This document shows, piece after piece, positions 59,038 through 64,000 of a stretch of 64,000 nucleotides of DNA. The position numbers and the translations under genes were made by a program. Numbering within the stretch: position 1 is the stretch's first letter; each line of letters opens with the position of its first letter. Below the pieces are notes generated by a model. That model was not told where the DNA came from, made no database searches, and worked only from the letters and a program-made list of their open reading frames with translations. Source of the DNA: Bradyrhizobium sp. AUGA SZCCT0176 (GTDB lineage: Bacteria; Pseudomonadota; Alphaproteobacteria; Rhizobiales; Xanthobacteraceae); contig NZ_JAFCMB010000013.1 of the NCBI RefSeq assembly GCF_018130145.1, forward strand, positions 1 through 64,000. Direction: 5' to 3'.

Positions 59038-59436
59038 ATGACCGACGATCTGACCGGCGTCTGGGACGGCACCTATATTCAGCCGTCAACTGGAATGGTC
59101 ACGTTCCTGGCGACGCTCATCGATTCCGGTGGCGCGGTCGGAGGAAGCGTGACCGAACCCTGCATGACATCAGGCTGCCCGGTGAGCACCCACAACGCTT
59201 CGATTTCAGGTCACCGATCCGGCAGCGCGGTTTCGTTCGTCAAGACGTACGAACCTCCGGGCTACGGCTATGACAAGGTCTTCTATGAAGGCACGGTCAA
59301 TGCCGACGCCACGGAGATCAGCGGCCGCTGGCGACTGCCGGGCGCTACGCTCTCGGGGACATTTTTGATGATCCGCTCGAGCAAGACGGCGGAAACGACC
59401 GCAGCCGACGAACAGGCCAAGGAGCCGGTGCGCTAG
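59038..59436 (+). CDS. Hypothetical protein, beta-rich
   Basis: 132 aa. Begins MTDDLTGVWDGTYIQPSTG and continues with alternating beta-strand-like segments (VTFLATLIDSGGAVGGSV; VFYEGTVNADATEISGRWRL). The LTGxWxGxY start resembles small lipocalin-like or DUF-type domains that recur in rhizobia, but I do not recognise a named family. No signal peptide. The ATG overlaps the end of the decayed DUF4276 phase. Confidence 0.65.
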   Translation: MTDDLTGVWDGTYIQPSTGMVTFLATLIDSGGAVGGSVTEPCMTSGCPVSTHNASISGHRSGSAVSFVKTYEPPGYGYDKVFYEGTVNADATEISGRWRLPGATLSGTFLMIRSSKTAETTAADEQAKEPVR

Positions 59437-59442
59437 CGGACG

Positions 59443-59549
59443 CAGCCCGGATGAGCGCAGCGACATCCGGGGATGGTGGGAATCCCGCATATCGCGGAGC
59501 CTGTCATCGGGCGCGCATTCGCGCGACCCGTTGGCTCATGCGGGCTATA
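59443..59549. repeat. Intergenic repeat, family D
   Basis: Near-complete second copy of the element at 23885-23994, with CCCGGATGAGCGCAGCGACATCCGGG, GGAGCCTGTCATCGGGCGCG and CTCATGCGGGCTATA. Confidence 0.75.
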
Positions 59550-59611
59550 GACCAGGAACTCCAGAACTTCGCGCTCCAACCAGGAGTAGCGCAGGTCTTC
59601 TTTTTCTCCCG

Positions 59612-59626
59612 TTAGCATTTCGTTAA
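59612..59626. promoter_or_regulatory. Possible CtrA-type site before the Fis-type gene
   Basis: TTAG-N7-TTAA, seven of eight consensus bases, about 100 bases upstream of the HTH gene start. Chance occurrence is possible. Confidence 0.3.
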
Positions 59627-59722
59627 CCATTTCCGCCCACCTTCCCCTCAGCGGCTTGGGGGCCGTTGATTCCTGATGCTTCTGCTCCGTGTTTGGGGGC
59701 TAGCGTTGATCGGGAGGTGTTG

Positions 59723-60019
59723 ATGACCCAAGAGTCCCTTGAGCGCTTTTCCGGCGCGCCGGAGTTTTCATCGCCGGATCCGCAAAGCCTTGCGCCCCAA
59801 GATCTTGTACCCCACGAACTTACGCCCCATGAAATCGTTCCGATGCTGATCGGCTCCACCGTCGAGGCGGTCGAGCGCGAGCTCGTGGTGCAGACGCTGG
59901 TCCGGTGCGACGGCAATCGCACGCGCGCCGCGCGGGTGCTCGGCTTTTCCGTGCGCACGCTGCGCAACAAGATCCGCCAGTACACCACCGACGGGCTCGA
60001 CGTTCCCGGGCCGGAGTAG
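59723..60019 (+). CDS. Fis-type helix-turn-helix protein
   Basis: 98 aa. A disordered N-terminus is followed by VEAVERELVVQTLVRCDGNR and the HTH_8 motif TRAARVLGFSVRTLRNKIRQY, as found at the C-terminus of NtrC-type activators and in FlbD. There is no AAA+ domain, so it is a stand-alone DNA-binding module like Fis or a truncated FlbD-like regulator. GGGAGGTG precedes the ATG at 59723; the frame extends 19 codons upstream. Confidence 0.85.
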   Translation: MTQESLERFSGAPEFSSPDPQSLAPQDLVPHELTPHEIVPMLIGSTVEAVERELVVQTLVRCDGNRTRAARVLGFSVRTLRNKIRQYTTDGLDVPGPE

Positions 60020-60024
60020 AGGCG

Positions 60025-60117
60025 TGTAGGGCGGATTAGCGGAGTAATCCGCCATTCTCGCGAACACATGGAATTGGTTCCGCAACGGTGGGTTACGCTT
60101 CGCTAACCCACCCTACG
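60025..60117. repeat. Hairpin repeat, family F
   Basis: GTAGGGCGGATTAGCGGAGTAA and GGGTTACGCTTCGCTAACCCACCCTAC, a chimera of two hairpin sub-types. Confidence 0.7.
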
Positions 60118-60164
60118 AAGCTGCGTCGCCCCGCGCGCAAGCGCAATCTCGCGATCTACCTGCG

Positions 60165-60715
60165 ACAAAGTAACCCGACGGGCAAATCAGTTCTGATTTG
60201 CGGAAATCATGTCAAGCCCCGGAGCAAAAAATATTTCTCTTTTACCGAACCCCAAATCAGTGTTCCTGTATGCCCATCCCGCCCTGATCAGAAGGGCGTC
60301 GGCCGTCGTCACGGACGTTGGGCGGGGAGCGGTGGACGCGTTGGCGTCAGGCGTGAAACGAGATCGCAGGGCGGTTTTGCCGTGAGCGGTCATCGGCACG
60401 CAGACGAACGGCGCCAATGCGTACGGCAAAACCGTGTGGTCCTGGCATCCGTTGCTGATGTCAAGCTGGCGGAGGTGAAGTTGGCCCAACCGGGTTCGAT
60501 CAGCCTTAATCCGTCAGCGACGGTGACAACAAAGAACTCGTCGCCGGGGAGAGCACGATATAAGCCGTAAAGCCACTGCGCAGGGAATGTCGGATGTTCT
60601 CCGCTGCCCTGTATGCTCGTGTGCAGCCTACTTAGCACTAACCGCACACGGGACCGCGGGTGCAGCGCGCATCCGGCATTCCCTGCGCCCTCTCTATTTG
60701 AGGGCGGCAAGTGAC
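60165..60715. repeat. Long dispersed repeat of about 550 bases
   Basis: Contains CCCGACGGGCAAATCA, GTCGGCCGTCGTCACGGACG, CGAGATCGCAGGGCGG, CGCCAATGCGTACGGC and CTGTATGCTCGTGTGC. I recall this block from many places in Bradyrhizobium genomes, where it is often mis-annotated as hypothetical proteins (frames reading ARTTRFCR or HTSIQ on the minus strand). No transposase or ends are seen. The 1-kb gap 60020-61009 is made almost only of this and of families C, D and F. Confidence 0.6.
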
Positions 60716-60763
60716 GCAAAGCTCGGGCGTATCGCGCCGCGAGGATGTGGAACCATATCCACG

Positions 60764-60909
60764 CGTCGTCCCGGCGAAGGCCGGGACCCATACGCCGCGG
60801 CCCCTGTTGTCGAAACGAAGGATAACGATGAGCGCGCAAGACAATTATCGCTGGTGGCTATGGGTCCCCCGATGCGCAATTGCGCATCTGAGCCTTCGCC
60901 GGGACGACG
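60764..60909. repeat. Palindromic intergenic repeat, family C (with insertion)
   Basis: CGTCGTCCCGGCGAAGGCCGG at the left; the right half is interrupted by CGATGCGCAATTGCGCATC before GAGCCTTCGCCGGGACGACG. Confidence 0.75.
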
Positions 60910-60914
60910 TAGCG

Positions 60915-60986
60915 TAGGCCGGATGCACCGAGCGACATCCGGGACTGGCAGAAATCCCGCATGTCGCTATGCTCATGCGGGCTATA
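60915..60986. repeat. Intergenic repeat, family D (short copy)
   Basis: CCGGATGCACCGAGCGACATCCGG hairpin and CTCATGCGGGCTATA end, lacking the middle block. Confidence 0.65.
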
Positions 60987-61009
60987 ATTCACATCAATCG
61001 AGGCGCCCC

Positions 61010-61396
61010 ATGCCCATTCAGCATTTCCTCCCTCCCGCCGGCATCAAGTCGCCGCCGCTGTCGTTTGCCGCCCGCGTCGGCGATCTGCTGTTCATCTCAG
61101 GCATTCCCGGCTTCGACGAAAAAGGCGCGCTGCCAGATACGTTCGAGGCGCAGTTCGGCAACGTCGTGATCAACATCAAGCGCATCCTCGTTGAGGCCGG
61201 CGCGACGTTCCGCGACCTGGTCAAGGTCAACGTGCTGCTGACGCGCGCATCCGATGTCGCCACCATGAACAAGCTCTATGCGGAAGCGTTCGGGCCGGCG
61301 CCCTATCCGGCGCGCACCACCTGCGTGGTGGTGGCGCTGCCGAACCCGCAGATGCTGATCGAGATCGAGGGCGTGGCGTCGCTGAAGGCGCGGTGA
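61010..61396 (+). CDS. RidA-family protein
   Basis: 128 aa from MPIQHFLPPAGIKSPPLSFA. Family features: FISGIPGFDEKG, FGNVVINIKRILVEAGATFRDLVKVNVLL, and PARTTCVVVALPNPQMLIEIE with the conserved Arg. RidA (YjgF) proteins hydrolyse reactive enamines and imines. The ATG at 61010 fits the family; the frame upstream runs through repeats. Four bases separate it from the GST gene start, so they are co-transcribed. Confidence 0.92.
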   Translation: MPIQHFLPPAGIKSPPLSFAARVGDLLFISGIPGFDEKGALPDTFEAQFGNVVINIKRILVEAGATFRDLVKVNVLLTRASDVATMNKLYAEAFGPAPYPARTTCVVVALPNPQMLIEIEGVASLKAR

Positions 61397-61400
61397 GCCG

Positions 61401-62099
61401 ATGCTGACGCTTTATTCCTATCCAGAACTGTTCGGCGTCGCCGACAATAACGGCTATGGGCTGAAAGTGTTCGCCTTCCTCAAGCTCACGGGCGTTCCGT
61501 TCGTCCATGAGCATGTGTTCGACGCCTCGGCGGCGCCGCGCGGGCAGCTGCCTTACATCGTCGACGACGGCGAAACGATCGGCGACAGCGAGACCATCAT
61601 CGCGCATCTGGTGCGAAAATATCGCCTCACCATCGACGCAGCGCTGACACCTGCGCAGCGCATGACCGATCATCTGGTCACGCGCATGCTCGACGATCTC
61701 TATTGGGTGATGTCGTATTCGCGCTGGAAGGACGATCGCTATTTCCCCGCGTTCCGCGACGGCTTCATGGCCCAGCATTCGCAGATCGACGCAGCCGGGC
61801 TGAACAAGGCGCGGGACTACAACGCGCAGCGCTATTATTACCAGGGCATCGGCCGCTACACGCCCGACCAGGCCTACGCGCGCGGGCTGGCTGACTTGCA
61901 GGTGCTGGCCGATTTGATTCCGGCGGATGGATATGTGCATGGGGTGACGCCGACCAGCGTCGATGCCGGCATCTACGGCTTCATCGCCAACATCCACTTC
62001 TTCCCGATCCCGACGCCGCTGAAAGCGTTCGTGTCGGATCATCCCAATCTCGTGCGCCATTGCGAAGCGATTCACGCAATGGTCAGCAAGAAATCGTAG
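61401..62099 (+). CDS. Glutathione S-transferase-like protein (metaxin/Fax type)
   Basis: 232 aa. Thioredoxin-like N-terminal domain (TLYSYPELFGVADNNGYGLK, GQLPYIVDDGETIGDSETII) with the LPYI and ETII motifs that bind the glutathione backbone, then an all-helical domain (TSVDAGIYGFIANI). The catalytic Ser/Cys position is not obvious. Overlaps functionally with the adjacent RidA gene in detoxification, by inference. Confidence 0.87.
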   Translation: MLTLYSYPELFGVADNNGYGLKVFAFLKLTGVPFVHEHVFDASAAPRGQLPYIVDDGETIGDSETIIAHLVRKYRLTIDAALTPAQRMTDHLVTRMLDDLYWVMSYSRWKDDRYFPAFRDGFMAQHSQIDAAGLNKARDYNAQRYYYQGIGRYTPDQAYARGLADLQVLADLIPADGYVHGVTPTSVDAGIYGFIANIHFFPIPTPLKAFVSDHPNLVRHCEAIHAMVSKKS

Positions 62100-62177
62100 G
62101 GTGGGTTAGCCGAAGGCGTAACCCACCACGTGATGAGCAAAGATGGTGGGTTACGGCTTCGCCTAACCCACCCTACG
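62096..62177. repeat. Hairpin repeat, family F
   Basis: GTAGGGTGGGTTAGCCGAAGG faces GCTTCGCCTAACCCACCCTAC, with GTAACCCACCA / TGGTGGGTTAC inside. Between convergent genes. Confidence 0.8.
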
Positions 62178-62186
62178 CACCTCGCG

Positions 62187-62627
62187 TTACCTCAGCGTAA
62201 TCGCGAGCCCGCTCAAATCCGCATTCGCCATCAGGCCGGTCTGCTGGCCGGCGAGTTCGAGCACTGCGCCCTTCTGGTTGGTCAGCACGATCGCGCGCGC
62301 GCCGCGGCCGATCGCAAGGCCCGCGCCCGCCGCGCCATAGACGCCTGCGACGTCGGACGGGCGGTAGATGTTGCTGACGCGGCCGCGCAGCACCGTCTTC
62401 GAGCCGCCGAACACCAGGCCGTAGTCCAGCCCGCCGGTGGAGAGCGCGTAGCGCCTGCCGCGGAAGTTCAGCGTGCCGCTGCCGCCGGAGCCGCCGATGA
62501 CCCATCCGGCCTTGTAGATCGTCATCGCGATGGTGCCCTCATCGGCACGGGCGACGGAGGACAGCGCGGCGCCGGCGAAAGCCGTCAGCGCAACGAGCGC
62601 GACACGAATGGCGGATGACTTCTTCAT
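62187..62627 (-). CDS. Small secreted protein, possibly EipA/DUF1134-like
   Basis: 146 aa. Signal peptide ending SSVARA. The body has VIGGSGGSGTLNFRGRRYAL, STGGLDYGLVFGGSKTVLRG and YGAAGAGLAIGRGARAIVLT, a Gly-rich beta-sheet pattern loosely like DUF1134 (EipA), but shorter. Proposed location is the periplasm. Function unknown. Confidence 0.72.
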   Translation of the reverse strand: MKKSSAIRVALVALTAFAGAALSSVARADEGTIAMTIYKAGWVIGGSGGSGTLNFRGRRYALSTGGLDYGLVFGGSKTVLRGRVSNIYRPSDVAGVYGAAGAGLAIGRGARAIVLTNQKGAVLELAGQQTGLMANADLSGLAITLR

Positions 62628-62789
62628 GGAGTGTTTCCTTAGGCGGTGGAGAGCGAGCGCCGCGACGGTGAATCAGAGTCGCGCCTGGCTGATTGTAACC
62701 GATTGACGGGATCGACAAAGCCTATTCACGCCGCGCGATTTGCAGGGTTCCACCGCGCTTCAGGCCCGGCCATTTCTGGGCGCGCGGCT

Positions 62790-62800
62790 TTGAACCAATC
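62790..62800 (+). promoter_or_regulatory. TTGAACCAATC element before small secreted gene 1
   Basis: Identical 11-mer lies at 63226-63236 before the tandem paralogue; distances to the ATG are 123 and 117 bases. TTGAAC could be a -35, with CATAAT 19 bases on. Confidence 0.45.
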
Positions 62801-62912
62801 GGGCACTTGCGGGACATAATTCATGACCGGGACATGACGTCTCGGGCACCTCCCCGATCGGATTTCATTGGCTGGGAGAGCTGCAAACCCCTTGATGCTC
62901 AGGAGACCCTCG

Positions 62913-63167
62913 ATGCGCCGTCTTTGCCTCCTCGCCGCCGCTGCCGCTGTTGGCGTCACTTCGCTTGCCGCCATGAGCCCCGCCGAAGCCTCCTTCCATC
63001 TGATCCGCTGGCAGGATTCCGGCTTCTGCCAGATCTGGGACCAGAGCGTGCCGACCGCGCCGTATCCGAGCAACTACACGGTCGTCGTCGGCAGCGAAGT
63101 GCCGACCTTCGGCGATGCGCTGGTGCTGAAAGACGGCCTGCTGCACAACGGCACCTGCTCGTTCTGA
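62913..63167 (+). CDS. Small secreted protein, tandem paralogue 1
   Basis: 84 aa. Signal peptide MRRLCLLAAAAAVGVTSLAA with cleavage near AEA-SF. The mature part SFHLIRWQDSGFCQIWDQS, YPSNYTVV, VPTFGDALVLKDGLL, NGTCSF shares most of its residues with the next gene. Two Cys (in CQIW and the last TCSF) may form a disulfide. AGGAGACC precedes the ATG. Function unknown. Confidence 0.8.
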   Translation: MRRLCLLAAAAAVGVTSLAAMSPAEASFHLIRWQDSGFCQIWDQSVPTAPYPSNYTVVVGSEVPTFGDALVLKDGLLHNGTCSF

Positions 63168-63188
63168 GCGCGCGTTGACGCTTCGATC

Positions 63189-63213
63189 AAGGCCGGCCCC
63201 ACCGGCCTTTTTC
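63189..63213 (+). terminator. Terminator after tandem paralogue 1
   Basis: AAGGCCGG-CCCCA-CCGGCCTTTTTC. Confidence 0.85.
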
Positions 63214-63225
63214 GTGGCGGAAAAA

Positions 63226-63236
63226 TTGAACCAATC
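63226..63236 (+). promoter_or_regulatory. TTGAACCAATC element before small secreted gene 2
   Basis: Same 11-mer as 62790-62800 at a similar distance upstream of the paralogue. Confidence 0.45.
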
Positions 63237-63342
63237 ACGCTTTCGCCACACTCAATGAATGCCCGGATCCCCATCGGGCGCCGCCCCCGCCAGCACGCAT
63301 TGCGGGGGCCGGCCGACATTTCCCAACAGGAGACCTTTGCCC

Positions 63343-63594
63343 ATGCTTCGAGTTACCGCTCTCAGTGCCGCCGCCGCTATCGCGCTGTCCGCTTTTGCCG
63401 CGACCGCGCCTGCCGAAGCCGCGTTTCACCTGATCCGCTGGGAAGGCACCGGCGCCTGCCAGATCTGGGACGAGAGCATTCCGGGCAAGCCGATCCCCTC
63501 GAACTACAAGACAGTCAGCAAGCCGGTCCCGACCTTCGCCGCCGCGATCGCGATCAAGGACGGCATGCTCAAGAAGGGCGCCTGCAAGATCTAA
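63343..63594 (+). CDS. Small secreted protein, tandem paralogue 2
   Basis: 83 aa. Signal peptide with cleavage near AEA-AF. Mature AFHLIRWEGTGACQIWDESI, PSNYKTV, VPTFAAAIAIKDGMLKKGAC mirrors paralogue 1, and both keep the two Cys. AACAGGAGACC precedes the ATG region. Each copy has its own promoter element and terminator, so they are separate units after duplication. Confidence 0.8.
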   Translation: MLRVTALSAAAAIALSAFAATAPAEAAFHLIRWEGTGACQIWDESIPGKPIPSNYKTVSKPVPTFAAAIAIKDGMLKKGACKI

Positions 63595-63626
63595 GCTTGC
63601 GCCTATCGACCATCATTTCGTCGATC

Positions 63627-63656
63627 AAGGCCGGTGGGTGATGCCCCGCCGGCCTT
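63627..63656 (+). terminator. Terminator-like hairpin after tandem paralogue 2
   Basis: AAGGCCGG and CCGGCCTT pair around a GGGTGATGCCCC loop; few T residues follow. Confidence 0.6.
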
Positions 63657-63809
63657 GCCGCTTTGAAAAACGCCTGCCGCGTCGCGCTGCCGGCTCCATG
63701 CTCCGCACACACCTGCCCCGCGCTTCCAGCACCGTCCGGGGGCTGACGGCCCGCGATCCGCATCCTAGTATGATCCTCACACAAAAACAGAACCGTTGAG
63801 GAAACATCC

Positions 63810-64000
63810 ATGCCCCTGCTCCAAAATCACATCGCTGTCATCACCGGCGCAGGCTCCGGCATCGGGCGCGCGATCGCGAAAGGCTACGCCAGCGAGGGCG
63901 CGCGCGTGGTGCTGCTCGACATGAACGAGGCGGCGGCGGCCAGCGTGGCAAAGGAAATCCGCGACGCCGGCGGCAAGGCCGAAAGTTTCCTGCTCGACGT
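63810..64000 (+). CDS. Short-chain dehydrogenase/reductase, N-terminal part (runs off the right edge)
   Basis: 63 residues visible. Start MPLLQNHIAVITGAGSGIGR with the NAD(P)-binding TGAGSGIG motif; VVLLDMNEAAA with Asp after the second strand favours NAD over NADP. GAGGAAACATCC precedes the ATG. The catalytic YxxxK lies outside the window, so the substrate class cannot be judged. Confidence 0.9.
   Translation, partial: MPLLQNHIAVITGAGSGIGRAIAKGYASEGARVVLLDMNEAAAASVAKEIRDAGGKAESFLLD

Noticed and set aside
58914..59273. 119-codon ORF starting at a TTG
   Set aside because: Only its first third is in the DUF4276-like phase; after 59036 it is an out-of-frame shadow of the next gene.
59723..60019. 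Global regulator Fis
   Set aside because: The HTH_8 motif is shared by NtrC-type activators; the flanking sequence and context do not support the enterobacterial Fis role.
60390..60839. A 149-codon minus-strand hypothetical protein
   Set aside because: It runs through the long dispersed repeat and family C palindrome; similar frames arise from every copy.

Overview
The window looks like a chromosomal segment of a high-GC alphaproteobacterium, most probably Bradyrhizobium or a close relative. The evidence is the class A RNase P RNA, the phosphatidylethanolamine N-methyltransferase, the gene families present (TAXI and TctC binding proteins, PRC-barrel proteins, DUF2147, extensin-like protein) and many copies of short palindromic intergenic repeats that I recognise from that group. 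There is no insertion sequence, phage, tRNA, rRNA operon or CRISPR array.

Layout. 1-7.5 kb (minus strand) is the division and cell wall (dcw) cluster, rsmH-ftsL-ftsI-murE-murF-mraY. It carries a surprise: a truncated, active-site-mutated mraY copy sits in tandem immediately before the real mraY. 8-15.9 kb holds a peptidoglycan amidase, an ECF sigma factor with its DGPF/YCII partner, rnpB, two alpha/beta hydrolases flanking an AraC regulator, and two small-molecule transporters. 15.8-23.3 kb is an export region: MATE, ABC exporter, then an EmrB/EmrA pair divergent from a TetR gene with a perfect palindromic operator. 23.6-29 kb has a PilZ protein, a peptidoglycan-binding secreted protein and a TetR-controlled molybdenum hydroxylase operon in which the 2Fe-2S and Mo subunits are fused. 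29.2-34.8 kb encodes envelope proteins: extensin-like lipoprotein, a divergent pair of DUF2147 paralogues with twin CRP/FNR-like sites, a Cys-rich secreted protein and an orphan FecR-domain protein.

35.7-41.2 kb holds a double-glycine leader peptide gene (56 aa) and a lipid-type cluster: phosphatidylserine decarboxylase, a divergent class III aminotransferase whose start codon overlaps that of psd, an Mpo1-like membrane protein, PmtA and a GT4 glycosyltransferase. 41.3-52.7 kb has TAXI and TctC binding proteins, an L,D-transpeptidase, GYD, DUF4403, dodecin, two PRC-barrel proteins, a Gly/Pro-hinge protein and an OmpR/EnvZ-type two-component system. 53.7-58.6 kb is a complete thiamine module: TPP riboswitch, thiO, thiS, thiG, thiE, thiC. 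The last 5.4 kb has a decayed DUF4276 gene, a Fis-type HTH protein, a dispersed-repeat block, RidA, a GST, a secreted protein, two tandem small secreted paralogues and the start of an SDR gene.

The most interesting points are the tandem decayed mraY, the double-glycine peptide, the psd/aminotransferase/Mpo1-like/PmtA/GT cluster, two very small ORFs (23 and 27 codons) with good translation signals, and upstream elements shared between unlinked or tandem secreted-protein genes.
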